64,000 nt of DNA. It comes from Gordius sp. MW1 (lineage: Eukaryota; Nematomorpha; Gordioida; Gordea; Gordiidae). The notes under the pieces were generated by a model. The model saw only the letters and a list, made by a program, of their open reading frames with translations, did not search any database and was not told where the DNA came from. Below, piece by piece: positions 46,201 through 59,382 of this stretch; position 1 is the stretch's first letter; each line of letters starts with the position of its first letter. The position numbers and the translations under genes were made by a program. The DNA is taken from contig OZ038528.1 in the NCBI GenBank assembly GCA_964036665.1, positions 21,873,245-21,937,244 on the forward strand, given 5' to 3'.

Positions 46201-47728
46201 ACTCCTATATTTCGGTCCGCTTGTGACCATTATCAAGGAAAATGAGAGACCCCCTACTTTTTTATATATAATGGATTGATTATATCTGAGTTTATTCATG
46301 TTAAATTTTAATTTTTTTTTTCTGTTCGTTCCGATCTCTAGGTGGCTGCATTAACTGGTGACGCTAGGCGAGCTTTGGAGATTTGCAGGCGGGCCGTTGA
46401 AGTATGTCGTGAGCGGGGCATAGATAGTGTGGGAATGGAAGAGGTTGAAATGGCTTTGGAAGGCATCAACAACAGGCCAACCAACAGGATATTACGGTAT
46501 TACACTAGTGTGTGTGACTAGTGTCTGCGAAACGCTAAAACGTTTTCCCTTCGTTTTTGCCTTTAGCTATACCATAATTAAATTCAGAATTTTGTTTTAC
46601 TATCTAATCGTACATAAAGCGACTTTTTTACTTGATTTTGTGAATCGATTTTAATGTTTATTAGTGGAGACATATTGTGGCTAAAAGATAATAATTATAA
46701 TAATGTCCTTACCTTTGTGCACATTTTAAAATGGCGGAAAAGGGTACATTTATTTAGATTTCATGGGCAGTCTACTTAGCCTACGACTGTATGCCCTTCG
46801 CAGGTGTGATCGAAAACTTTATTTCTACGTTCAAAAACATTTTTCAAGTCGTTTCGCCTGCAATTTTCCCTTTTCAAAATTAAAATGATTTTCACTACTT
46901 ATCTTATAATGTGAGGGCAGTATACAGACAGCACAGTTTGAAAACAAGCGTGCACACTAGCTTTAATTTAATTGTGTACAGTTGTTATTTTCATTATAAA
47001 TCATTCCCATATTCTGTGTTGTGAATTAATCTCAACAATTTTGTATTCCACCCCGCAGAACGTTGTCACCTTACGAAAGATTATTTATCAAAGTACTGGC
47101 TGCCGATATACAGGATAAATTAGCTTGTGACGAAGCCCGCCTCACTCAGGTCTACCAAAAATTCACGACTCAATGCCAAATGGATGGTATAAATTTTGTT
47201 AAATTATTTGTATTTTAAGTTTAAAATGTTTAAAAATTTAACGTTTTTCACCATAACTACCACTTTTTTTATCTATTTAGAAAATTTTTAGACAACTTAG
47301 GATTTTAAGCTTAATCTGCAAGCGAGAGATTGTGAAACAGTATTAAATATTCCACATGCTGAGCAATATATTATGGCTTAAACTTTTCTCTTGAAATATG
47401 TTGCTCATAATTAGCAATAAATTACCTTAACATAATTTGCAAATTTAATCATATGCAACTATTGTAATGCAAAAGTGTTTTGTTAAAATGCCCATTTATT
47501 TGGGTAAGATTAAGGCATTAACCGTAAAGTTTTAAAAAATGTTTTGTTTTATACGTATTAGGGTTGATAAGTCCAAATTTCACTCAACTTCTCATGCTAT
47601 GCAATCAATTGGCTTCCTACAAATTGATTCACGTAGAAAGGCACGCCGTTAATCATCGGGCTCGTAGGGTTCGATTGAACCTATTGCCATCAGACGTTTT
47701 TTGCGCCTTACAAACAGCTCAAACATAA
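40286..47728 (+). CDS. ORC1: Origin recognition complex subunit 1
   Basis: Eleven exons join in phase with GT-AG introns: 40286-41440, 41836-41870, 42057-42158, 42874-42980, 43069-43187, 44296-44433, 44968-45183, 45419-45538, 46342-46496, 47059-47186, 47562-47728. They give 813 residues. ORC1 is the ATP-binding ORC subunit that helps load MCM helicases at replication origins. Residues 1-385 are Lys/Ser-rich and low-complexity, with several SP/TP sites and a KRLGL cyclin-motif candidate. Then come TLPCREIE, Walker A GVPGTGKT (437-444), VEINGMKL, Walker B VVFIDELD (Asp551, Glu552), YNLFDWP, sensor 1 TVANTMDLPERLLM, and ALTGDARRALEICRRA. The C-terminal winged-helix region ends RRVRLNLLPSDVF. The order matches animal ORC1 throughout. 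No BAH domain is visible, unlike human or fly ORC1; it could be lost or on unseen upstream exons. The exon 2 call (35 bp) rests on phase and FEWAIKSLHAS resembling the family. Confidence 0.93.
42390..42590. mobile_element. MITE with TGTTGTAA-GGCTGGG termini in ORC1 intron 3
   Basis: Same family as 25455-25647. Termini TAGTGTTGTAATGGCTGGG and the inverse of TAGTGTGGTAAAAACGGC. The interior again has inverted CTGACCAAAG/GTCGACC-like segments. No convincing target duplication. Confidence 0.8.
43868..44216. mobile_element. hAT-like element in ORC1 intron 5
   Basis: A 349-bp element begins CAGAGACCAGAATTGGCCGG and ends with the inverse of CAGAGGTCAGATTTTTCTGC. It is flanked by the perfect 8-bp duplication TTGATAAT (43860-43867, 44217-44224). 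Subterminal GCCGGGC/GCCCGGG repeats link it to the GCCCGG-rich repeats at 2357-2672 and 6890-7010. Its right end lies 79 bp upstream of ORC1 exon 6, leaving the acceptor intact. Confidence 0.9.
46720..46800. mobile_element. MITE end fragment in ORC1 intron 9
   Basis: AAAATGGCGGAAAAGGGTAC followed by GGGCAGTCTACTTAGCCTACG matches the right end of the element at 27489-28789. No left end was found. Confidence 0.5.
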
Positions 47729-47939
47729 TTTTTTAATGTATTTTTATTGCACAATTTTTATATCGATGTAAATTATTGTTTTTAACATTGTATACTCGAA
47801 CGATTTTAGAATTTAAATTTCTGATGATTAGACTATGTATCATAAAAGAAATGGTTTTTAATCGAATTTTAATGAAGATTTATTTTGTTAAACACATTTA
47901 TAACCGATATTGTGTACCGAGCTATTTTGTGATATGATC

Positions 47940-47945
47940 AATAAA
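47940..47945 (+). terminator. Polyadenylation signal of ORC1
   Basis: AATAAA 212 bp after the ORC1 stop codon, the first canonical signal downstream. Confidence 0.5.
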
Positions 47946-49278
47946 GGGAATTTATTTATAGAAGATAACATTGTTAAGTTTATCAGGATTGAAGTAATGA
48001 AGTCAAAAATAGTATTTTTATATTTGTTAAAATTAATATATACATTTTGGGCATAGTTAGTAGTTAGTTGTATAATTATTTTAAAATGGCAAATAAATCA
48101 ACAGAAAAATTTAGTATCTCCTCTAAATATTGTATAAAAAAGTTTGAATTAGTGAAATGGGCATCTTTAAAGTTGTGAGTTTATATAACAAGAATTTATG
48201 AATACAATGAGTTTTTGGTTTGGTTATATTTGAACATTTTAGATGTAAAATTAAAAATAATGCAAATATATCATGAGATATTAGGTAATTTCTATATATT
48301 TTGCAAGCAAATTTATGCGTTATTTTTCCTAAAATCAGTTGAAAGGATATAGTTTTAAATGCTCGCATTAAACGTGACACAGATAATAAAGTAGCAGGAG
48401 GTACAAGGGGATAAGAAAGCCTTATCGTCATCAGTTGTCTTATGCATGTTCACCTTTTACCTTATTTGCCCCACCCCCACTCTGCATAAGTTTTAGGTCG
48501 AAGGTTAAATCATATTGCAAAATTATAAAAATATTCTTGTTATAAGAATGAATCTTGCATTTTTTCTACGGATTTTTTAATAAAATGCTTAAGTTATTAA
48601 GTAAAAACTGTTAGAAAATTTTTTATAATTTACTTTGGAAACTTTATAAACCTGTTTATTTTATGCAAAAATTCCTCCTAAATTTCATTTTCGCAGTCAA
48701 AAATTTAAAAGACAATATGATTCATAATAATATTTCATGACTAATTTTATTTTAATCCTATTCAAAAATGTCTTATAATAATATTAGCCAATTTGCAATA
48801 TTGTTTTCCATAATTGTAAAATTTAGTATAGTGGTTTTATGGTAGTTTTCTATTTTGAATGTTTATTTAGGTGTCGTATGTTTTTGGCATACTATTATTA
48901 GCCTTAGGCAACCTTGAATTTTTCAAAATGTCGCAATTTAACTTTAGGCGCTGTTTATCTTTTCTTCTTTTATTATTACAAACAATTTATTGTCGATTTT
49001 TAGTTGAACCTTTGTCATAATTGACACATGCAAATCCGAAAACTGAAGTTTGTTTAAAAAAATATACAAACAAAAATTATATAAGCATTTGTGGAATTCG
49101 ATTCTGAGAATGATTTTATTACTTAGTAGCAATTATAAAACGCTTCGATTATGTAAAATAAAATTAACTTATCAATATTAATTGTTTTTATAATCTATTT
49201 CCTAAATTGCTTTTTGACGTATTAACATAAAATTTTCGTTTTTTGCCAACTATTACATAACACAAAAATAATGTAAGG

Positions 49279-49374
49279 TGTAGAAGAGGGTGGGGGGAGG
49301 GGATAGATAAGCAAGTTAGCAAAGGTAAATAAATATGCATATACCTCACCCCCCCCCCGTTCCCCCCTCCTACA
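49279..49374. mobile_element. Small foldback element
   Basis: GTGTAGAAGAGGGTGGGGGG at the left pairs with CCCCCCTCCTACAC at the right around a short AT-rich centre. 96 bp, no target duplication seen. Confidence 0.5.
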
Positions 49375-50545
49375 CAATATTTTATGCCGTATCAATGGAG
49401 AACACCTTTAATTTTAGTGGCCTGTAATTTTTCTATTTCCTATAATAAGAACCACTTCCATGAAACTTTAAAAGACAGCAACTTTCAATTTTAAATTTTT
49501 TTTTATGAATTTCCAAATTATTTAATCCATGCGAGCGGGAATTATAAAGAACCCCTAACGGTTAATATAGCACTTACCTGTTAGATATTTAGAAATCCGT
49601 TTTTGCTTGGAAATTCACTTAGCATATTATGTTGAATTTACATTTCATTTATCCTGGATTTAATATTCAACGATTTTAACTGAATTATCTTCTTGTTTTT
49701 ATTTGAATTACTGATCAGCATTCAAGCAAAATAAGTTGGTTTTCATCATTTGGATTCCACGTGGACCATAAAAGTAATTTTATATTTTGGCAAAATTCTA
49801 ATGAAACACAAAAATTATCTTAATTTTGTCGACAAAAGGCGTTTTATAAGCTTTTTTGCATTACTTATTCTCATTTCATTCATTTTATTATCTATAAATT
49901 TTAAGTTTAAATTATTTGTTTATTAACAATAATTTTTAAAAATCCAAAATAAGCTTCTAAAATATACATAAATATTGAACAATTAATTAAATACAATAAT
50001 GTCTTTAAATGTTCATTTCTATTTTAACATATGTTTTGTGAACACGGTAAAACCATTTCTAGCAGCACAGGCTGATGTTGCATAAAAGAAACCGCCAATG
50101 ATGTGTCTATAAATTTAAATAATATAAAAGGGTCATCGTTCCCTAACAAAGTTTACGCTTTTTCAAAAAAACAGCAATAAAATTTTAAATACATTATATT
50201 CGTATTAATAAGAACTGATTCAAACTTTTTATCACCCTAGAGATTGCTTGTATTTGAAAGTAAGGGGGGGGGGGTATTATTATTTTTTATAAAATAGGGC
50301 AAATTTATTATTTTTAAAATTTTAATCATGATTTAATTTATATAAATGATCTTTCGAGGGGGGGGGATTTTCCTCTATTCCCCAGGTTAGAAGACCCATG
50401 CTTTCCACCCGCTTTTAAAGTCCGCCAGCAAAATTTACCTAACCGGAGAGCTATAATGCTGAATGAAATATAATGCTATAATGAAGGACTAATTATATAG
50501 AAATTTTACTAAAATCTAAAATCGGTTTAAAATTAGTGAAATAGC

Positions 50546-50704
50546 CATGGGCGTAACCAGGATCGGATTTAAAGGGCGGGGGCAATAATGATTCAGGGAG
50601 GGGCAAAATGATAACTTTCAGTATTTTTAGCCTCAATTATATTAAATTTTGAAGAATTTTTGGATTTAGAGGGGGGCACCTGCCACCCACTGGCTACGCT
50701 CATG
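50546..50704. mobile_element. CATGGGCGTAGCC MITE copy
   Basis: Termini CATGGGCGTAACCAGG and TGGCTACGCTCATG, flanked by the perfect 8-bp duplication GAAATAGC. The CAATAATGATTCAGGG subtype. Confidence 0.9.
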
Positions 50705-53700
50705 GAAATAGCTTTTAACAAATGTAATTAATACAATAATGACTATATGTTGCCCATTAAATACATAAAATACTTATGTTTGATTGCAAAGATATTTTTT
50801 AAATAGGGAAATCGCTATTAATATTTTATATCTAGCTTTAAGATTCTTACTATGAAATTTATTTTAATAATTAAGCTTAAATTTTTTAGCAATTGCAAAC
50901 TGATTTATCTCGGGGAGCGTGGGTATTGAGCTTGGGTTTTACGGACGGATAAATAAGAAGGTAATCAGGTGAAATTAGGGAAGCTAATCATTAGCCTAAA
51001 TAAAAAGAAGAGAAATAATAAAATCTTAATGTTTTTCAATTAATTTTATTATAATGACCTATTGTTCAATAGCGTCCCCAAAAATCTTTAACATTTCCAA
51101 GAAATTTAATTAATGATTTTCACGATTCATTATTAATAATCTTCCAAATTTATTCCACGATGGGATTTTTATTTATTAATTATATTCGAATCGAACAGTT
51201 ATTTTTTGCAATACAATTTCCTATTGCTTTTGGCTCTGTAAGTTTCGCTATGCGAACGATGATTATGACTCATACCTCAAATATTTTGATTCTTTATATT
51301 ATCGCGCTGTTGATTGGGAAAAGTTTTTAAACTTTAGTTACTTTACTACATATATATAATAAGAATATTTAAAAACACAGTCTTAAATTTTTTAATTATC
51401 GAATAATTATAATATTAACTGTTTTGCGCGAAAATTTGAAAAAATTGATTACTATAGCTCTAAACAATTCAAAATATTTAGAATTCACTCAATTTTATCA
51501 ATTAAGGCGGCTAATAAATTGGTATTTAATTAAATATGCCAATTTAAAAAACAACTTTTTCAGAATTTTTCAAACATTATTTTTATAATGTTGACGTATA
51601 AATCATGAATGTGTTTTATTGACGCAAATGCTACACCTGTTTCATTTATATTTTTGTAGTGATCATCATAGTTATTAGTAGTTTAGTTGATATACTTGCA
51701 AGCCTAGAGTGGAATCTAACTATGCGATTGCATCGATTGAGAATGAGTCTCTTGCTTAATTTTGGATGAGGGAGGCGGTGGAACGATATTTTATTTGCCT
51801 CTAAATCACTTCTAATCTCATTGTAACTCATCCCCCTTCTCTTCCAAAAAACAATCAATTATAAAAAATTTAAAATTTTATTTATAAAATTTCATTTCAG
51901 TCTGTTCATTTAATTATTATTAGAAATTAAAAAGGTTGTGAGTGGATGTTCTATTCGTCCTTTATGTAAGATAATTATGCAATTTTTTTTATTATAATTA
52001 TTTTGTTAATTGATCTTATGATTTATTTATTTTTTTTCCTATTTTTTATGTTTCAATTATTTTGAACAATTCTATTTTTAATAAAGAAATGACATTTAAT
52101 TTATGTTTCCTTTTGGATCAATGTGAGGAAAAGGAAGTACCTCAAACACTATAATTTAAACTATTGAATTGAACTACTCTCAAATGGCTAGTATTCGATT
52201 TAAAAGTGAATTATACTTGATATCCGAAAGGTTAATTCTTTAAAAAGCCCTTTTCCTATCACTTCACTCTTTAAAATGTCCTTTTTATTAATAACTCTTT
52301 TTGTTGTTTTGTGTTTTAGTATTTTTTATGTGGCTGCATTTAATATTATTTGAATAAAATTAATGATTTTTTCAGGGGCGACAAAAAAGACAACGTTTTC
52401 AAAGATATGACCCACCTTTTGAAAAATAATCAGACCAAAAAAATGTGTAAAGTCAAAACTTAAAATAATTTGCGATTTTACAACTTGAATATAATTTTTT
52501 CTCGGGTTAATCTCAATCACCCGGACACATTGACTATAAAATAATATGAGGATAAGGTAAAATTCGACTTCTGGACAATGTTATTTTAAATTTTATATAG
52601 AGCTATAAAAATGGGTCCAATGCCAGCCATATCGCTTTGAAATAAAAAGAGAAAATACGTGCTTTATAGGCGTTTCAGCTAGCTAGGGCCTATTTTATAC
52701 CGCCACCAAACACATTGTGTACCCTTGGCCAATCGTTTTATAATAGTAAAAAGGAGGAGACTCATGCATCGAGGTTGACAATTGTCATAGTGTATGTGAC
52801 GCGATTACAAACAGGATTTAACATGCAAATCCTATGATCCGATCAGATTTTTTAAGCATCCGGTCCGTTGGGCTGTTATAGTTTTTGATTGAAATTACAA
52901 AAAATTTCTAAAGAGAATTAGGGCCGGCGTGCATTCTAATTTTTGTTGAATTAGGCCCCCAAAAAAAGTCAAAGTTAATGAATCTTTGACATAAAAAATC
53001 GGATTTTGAGTATAAAGATAGGTTTAAAACAGATGTAAATTAGTCATTCATCGTACACACTACTTGGATCTTTTTAAAATTTACAATTCGGGTTCCAAAT
53101 TTTTTGGAGAGCCATTCAACAATCTTTCTATCAACAACATCGGATAAATAATAGAAATGTGATAAAAACCTGGTATGATTCAATCGCCTACAACACTATA
53201 ATTAAACTCGAGGAAGTAAAAATTATTCAGCTAGGCCGCAAATTTTTTTGGTTACTTTAGTGAAGGCCACTATTGGAAATAGTGTTTGCCATGTACTACT
53301 AAAAAATATTCTAGCTTACGGCTCGCAATAAATACAATTTGCAATTAACCTAAATGAATCAATCTAATTATGGAGCGGGATCTCCTACTTTCAGCACAGA
53401 GGCACAGACAACGCCTAATTTTGTTACGTTACACTACATTATATAATGTTTAGATATACAAACTAATCCGCAATTTTAAATAAGACCTATCTGGTCAAAT
53501 AAATTTTGTAATTTATATCGTTTAAGGAGTTTTAAAAAATAAAAAAAAGTTAATAGAAAGATTCGAAATTTGTATTTTATTTATATTGAGATGCTTTAAA
53601 TGAGAAATTTTTTACATAGTGATCATGATAATAAGCCTTGCATCCCAAGAAATTTTTGAATAACATTAATATTTGTCCTTTTGCAATGTATAAATTATTT

Positions 53701-56428
53701 TTGTAGCTAATGATCTGGAGATTTGGTAATTGGATTATATTGAATCCAGTCCTGAGATCTGTTTCGTTCATTAACACATTTTTGATCTCCTAAGCTTAGC
53801 ACCAAATGCTATAACAGTAACAGTATACCTCTTTATAACGGGACATCTTTATCTCAAAATTATCGATCAGTTAGTTACATTTCGCATTTACAAGGCAAAC
53901 AAGCCGTGGGAAGGGAGGTTAATTTACAGCACTTGGCCCGTAAATTAAAATATAAAATTCCAGCATTCGTGAAAAATAACAAATGTAGAATCAGCCCAGC
54001 CAATCCGACCCCATCATTTTCACTTTTCTTCGGTACTTTTGCGGGAAAAATTACGAAAATGCCAACAAAACACGGCATTTAAAGCAAGCTCGTCAGTGAA
54101 AAGGAAATTGGCAAAACGCAACTATATTAGTATTCTAGCTGCGCTATCACTTTCTTTGCGTGTGCGGGGCTGCATTCGATTTTGAAAGTAATTTTATTTC
54201 TTAATTAAATGCTTTCTCGATTCCTAAATTATTATTGTACAAACTTAATTATGGTTCTAAATAATATAATAGATATTATATAGAGTCGAAACTTATGAAT
54301 TTTTATTGTTTGGTTTAAACTTATTAGCTAATATTTATATGCTATGTTTCAAGTTTTCAAAATTAGTATAGCGTAAAACATTGAAATCATTTATAAAATC
54401 ACATTTAAAAACATTGGAAAAGTATCACAGATCTAAATTAGACTATCTAAACTTGGAACTTTTTATCATTAATTTGAACCTTTAAAATCAATTGCTTTTC
54501 ATATATTTTGTTATTTGTCTTAAATTAATTTTACGACGTCATTAGTTTAACATATCGAATTTGCTGTTAAACTTTAAAATACTGTATTGAAAATTTCAAA
54601 TCTTTGCTTTACAAAGCTTTTCATTAAGATATTAGTATAATTTTTAGATATTTCTAGCGTCATAAAACAATTAAAACACTTGTTATATATGTCCTTGGAT
54701 CCTAAAAAGTTTATTTTTTATGCCAAATTTTTGATACTTTATTTGGAAGGTAACGTTAACACAAATATTTATGTTAAAATGATAGCGATTTAGGAAAAAT
54801 TAAATGTTGTCGAATTAATTTTAGATAACATGGGTTAAACCGCTAATTTTTTTGTTGGCTCTTATCCATTAATACAACACAATTTTGGGATTACCGTATT
54901 AAAGACCATCATCAATGGCCCACCCATTTAATAAACTCAGCGATCGTTATTTATTTATCGAGTCTAATATTATTAAGTGAATTGAGCAAATATGTAACTA
55001 AGGCATGATGTACAAGAGGGGTTAAGGGTTTGGATATTAAATTGACATATAAGTTTCCCTAATTGGAATTCAAGAAAACTATAAATTAGTCGATCATTTA
55101 AAGTAAAACAATTTTCAGTCCTTTTTACATATTAAGCTCTGGTGAATCTAGTGAAATGTGTTCTTGTACTATACTTATTTCATTATTATGGGATAAATTC
55201 CAAAAAATATCTGAATTTCACGCAATTACGATCATTATTACCTACAAATTATAAATTGATCGCTTTAGGGTTGCTTCCCTAATTCAATGAAAGTGACTCT
55301 ATTTCGCACATTATTTACAAAATTGGTCCTTAATTTTATAACACCTAGAAACATAGCCTTTCGTTTCGACCATAAATAATATTATTCAATATAGATGGCT
55401 AGTTATAAAACTCAAGGTCAAAAGGTTTTATTGGCCATTTTATTTGGCCACATTACTCCACCCGATCACTAGGATCAATTGATGAATTTACGTGCGCATC
55501 TTGCTCTTATCAAAACCATCCAAAACACAGTAAAAAGTGTTCGTGCTTTGGCAGGGTTTTTATCGATTTTTAAAAACACATTTATAAGCTTTAGGACGAA
55601 TCTAAGGGGATGGGGAGAGAGGGAGTAGTAAGTGTCGCGATTTTTTGCGTGGAAAACCAAGGTCACCATAGTGTATTTTTGTTACGGCGAATTTGAAACG
55701 AGCTAAAGCTATCACTGACTCTACTACTACGCAGAGGTTTTTAAGACCTGACAAGTAGAGAAACGCAAAGGGGGGGGGGGGAGTAGAGGGATACAGAGGA
55801 ATGTTAAATGAAAATAAAGTAACGTTTAGGTTAGTGATCGACTTTTGATTAGCTTGAAGGTACCACCATCATAAAATTAATTGTGCGCTTTTGTACAATA
55901 TATTGTGCCACCAGATTGCGATTGCGATCCTATGAATATCATTCTGGATTTTGAAATCCTTTTAATTTCGGTAAATTAACGTTAACCCCTACGTTCAGTT
56001 AGATAATTTTTAAATTAGAATGTTATCTAATTCTAATGTGAAAATTTTTACTGCTTATTATATATATCTCTTTTATGTTGAGAGAACTTGATATGTTTTA
56101 ATAATTTAATACCCATTTTATTAAAAAAAAATCTCTAAATATATTTGTTTTTTTTAAATAAATCTATTATACTCTTCAATTACATAATATTAAAAAAAAC
56201 TCATAAAAATGAAGACCCTGCTCAATTGCGAAATATTTTCTATATTAATACCGTCGTTTCTCACTAGGATAAATGTAATAACCAACATTACAATCAAACG
56301 TTTAACTAATATTAATAACAAATTTGTTTTTATTTCCACCTAGAAACGATCATACAACCTCTACTACTACCTAACGTCCATAATCCACACACAAATCGCG
56401 GCCCATAGTCTGAATTGAATAATTCAAG

Positions 56429-59382
56429 ATGGCGGAAGATCAAGGGTCCGAAGCATGGTTGGACCGGCAAAAACAAAAGCTAAACGCCATGCATGATTCT
56501 CGTTACCAAGACGATTGGAAGGATCGGCAAAATCGTCAATTGGTTGAAGAACTCAAGAGCCGGCAATCTTCGTGGAAGGAGGAAAAAACGGAAAAAACTA
56601 CGGAAAGTGTGGAAAGCTCTCCGAGCGAGCTCCCCACTGCCGGAAATAACCGAACGTCCTTGCATCCCATTCAAATAGGCACGTTAGGGGACGATTATAG
56701 GGGCGAGCCTAGATCATGCTCGGCTAAATATTACTACGAAACCAAGCATAAAGAAATCGACGAAGGGCCCCTACCCTCGCGTAATGGCCACGTGACAGCC
56801 AGGCCCCGACCCGATGTTAATTATTCGAAAAAGGAAAGTTACTTTGACGAAAAGCGTACTACCACCGATGCTGGGCCTAGGTATAGGGCTTTGAATTCTT
56901 TACCTCTCAGATCCCAACATATAACTGAGAGGAGTGTGCCCGTGTATCGAGAGCATGGGCGAGGAGACAAGACGTACTTAGAGGATTCACGTAGCGTCAA
57001 TAGTTACAGCCAGGGTTATAATACATTAACGTCCGAAGACGAGTATGGCTACGAGGATCGAACCCTTAAGTCGAGAACGGGTGGTACATTGGAGACCGGG
57101 AGAAACGAAGTAGCGCACTACACGGGCCCCGGCGAACACACATTAGCTAATGGTGGTGGAAGGTATTTGAACCAGACATTTAAAAACGTTTTTACAATAT
57201 TAAGTTTTCAGGAAGTGGGATTTAAACCTTTACGTATATTTCTCTAATGTTTGAATTAAGTTTTTGACGGTTATCATTCGATTTGTTCGATATAGGTAAT
57301 AAATAAATTTAAGCCCGAAGATTATCATGTTGGTCGACTAGACAATGGAGCTAATACAGAATAATTTGCCAAATGTCGGAACATGTTTTAGCTTGTAAAT
57401 GCTTTGAGGCGGATGCACAAAAGTTTTCTTTTATATTAATAAAATGTTGGTCAAGTGTTAAAATACCAATCCCATTTATCTTGTCTTACTTATAAAACAA
57501 CTATATCTTTTAACCTGACCTCTTAAAATTTGACTGCTTATAATTGATCATTAGCTACTTAATAACCAATTATAAACTTTCCATGCCTTAATACTTTTAG
57601 TAAGAGTTAAGTTTTGCCATCCCTATATAACCAGGGTAAGAAGTCAATCGTTCGGAACTTCGGGTGGACCTAGGGCTTCCGATATTTTCCGAGAAGCCGT
57701 GCGCCATGTTGGTCCTGACGGGGAAATCGTATATACTTCGCGACGCTACGACACCAAAAAAACTACAACCGACGAGCAGGGTCTTCGAGCCCCTAGACCG
57801 GTCGGGCCGGTAGCCCTTCCGGCTAGACAATATCTTCCGCTTGCGTACGAGCCGGCTCGAGTCGATAGTTACGTTGACGACGATGGAGCTGTCGTGGTTA
57901 CCGAAACTTACAAGAGGGTTAGAGAAGTCCGAACCGACGGGGCATCTGGGCCCTCTGCCCCACCCCTTGCCTCACCTCTCCGAGAACGTATGATGATAGA
58001 TAGCAGACCTGCGGCACTGACTGGAGGAGATCAAGAGGAATACATGTATAGGCGAAAACTGTACGAGAGTCAAACGGTTCCAGCCCCGACCACTCAAACC
58101 TTTAGTCGATCGCGATCGGCTCATGATTTTCAAAATGGCGCCGATTATTATCGCGACTCCGAAGCGAGGAGACCTGGTGATGGTGGCAGGACATATTATT
58201 ATCACAAGACTAGTTCATACGACGACGTAGATCCGCCCGCACCTCCAAAAACTAATGGTTATTGCGCGGAGAGATACTATCGTAGAGGAGAAACTGAAAC
58301 TGATATGGGAGCAGGATCTCAAGGTATGCGTATGCTTATTTGATTTTATTTGACGTTTTTATTTTTTTAAACCAAATTTTTCCCTCTTGGATTGACAAAA
58401 ACCTGGGAAAGCAAGATAGAATAATTGATCATTTAATATAATGACTAGACTGCCTAGCATGGGCGTAACCAAGGGGAGGGGGGCAGGGACGGGCGGCTGT
58501 CCCCTATAAATCTAAAAATTTGTTGAAATTTATTAAAATTATGGCTAAAATTTTAAAAAATAATTATTATGCCCCTTCCTAAATCTTTATTGCCCCCCTC
58601 CTAATCCCAAGGCTACGCCCATGCTGCCTAGGATATGACAAACATTTAGACACTAAATAATTTCAACGCATATTCTGTAAGAGACTCATAAAATTCGGCA
58701 AGTACATTTAACTTTTCGTGGTCTTTCGTTTAATCTAAATCATTACACTTTGAATAAGCATTTTTGCAACTAATTTAAGAATTAAATTAATAAGTCTCCT
58801 AGAAAAGTATAAGGACATCCATAAACAAGGTAGCTGATTTTTAAAAATCCTATTAAGGCCATTTATGGAATTTGTTTTTATTATCAAATCGCAATTATTG
58901 CCTTGCAAATGACTCTTAAGTCACTACTTTGTTATGATTTCAAGCCCAAAACAGATTTAAAAAAAACAGCAAAAAATTTTATGTTAAATATGGGATTATT
59001 CAAGAAAGTTGGTTTTATTAATTAATATTTCGGGCCGCATAGGCTCATTATCGAAGAAAAAATTGTGTTGTAAAATTTTATGGGATTTGTTGTAGATTAC
59101 GTGCGCCAACAACCGCTCCAATCTCAAAGGTACGCAGAGTCACGAAGGTATGATAGCGGTAAAGGACGAAGGGAGAACGAAGAATACCGAACCAATAACG
59201 GATATTCCCGAACAGGTTACGAACATAGATTTAATACGGCGACCGGAGGAGGAGGGTCTTCTTCTTCATCTTACTACGATACGCACAATAGCAAACGGCC
59301 CCCACAATTATCTCACCCTCCGACCAGGCGCGAAATTGAAGAGTTAAATACTTTTTTAAAAGACTTTGGTGACGTTAAATAA
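56429..59382 (+). CDS. Unrecognised basic Tyr/Arg/Ser-rich protein, three exons
   Basis: Exons 56429-57162, 57635-58323 and 59096-59382 join in phase with GT-AG introns, giving 569 residues. The start ATG has a good context (CAAGATGGCG). Residues 10-50 are a charged, probably helical stretch with a doubled pattern (AWLDRQKQKL, then DWKDRQNRQLVEELKSRQ). The middle is disordered and rich in Tyr, Arg and Ser. Around residue 257 comes PRASDIFREAVRHVGPDGEI, the most conserved-looking part. The motif YFDEKRTTTDAG in exon 1 returns as YDTKKTTTDEQG in exon 2, suggesting internal repeats. The protein ends PTRREIEELNTFLKDFGDVK. No membrane segment, signal peptide or catalytic motif is seen. Composition fits a cytoskeletal or junctional scaffold, but I cannot place the family. 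GC content and codon use are clearly higher than in the flanks. Confidence 0.85.
58458..58623. mobile_element. CATGGGCGTAGCC MITE copy in intron
   Basis: Lies in the second intron of the gene at 56429-59382. Termini CATGGGCGTAACC and GGCTACGCCCATG, flanked by the perfect 8-bp duplication CTGCCTAG. The body is in reverse orientation. Confidence 0.9.

Larger units (their letters stand above)
47946..56428. other. Gene-poor intergenic region
   Basis: About 8.5 kb of AT-rich DNA. It holds a CATGGGCG MITE (50546-50704), a small foldback element (49279-49374) and poly-G patches (50262, 50357, 55767). Short ORFs lack codon-like composition or recognisable motifs. A 31-codon ORF at 53352 (MNQSNYGAGSPTFSTEAQTT) is the only one with protein-like composition, but no splice partner was found. 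Part of the region next to 56429 is presumably promoter and 5' UTR of the gene there. Confidence 0.4.

Noticed and set aside
48123..48431. A 102-codon minus-strand ORF
   Set aside because: AT-rich, no recognisable motif, and no codon-like composition; likely chance.
55481..55630. A 49-codon plus-strand ORF with a stretch (LIKTIQNTVKSVRALAG) slightly like the N-terminus of ATP synthase gamma
   Set aside because: The resemblance is short and weak, without flanking exons or splice sites to support it.
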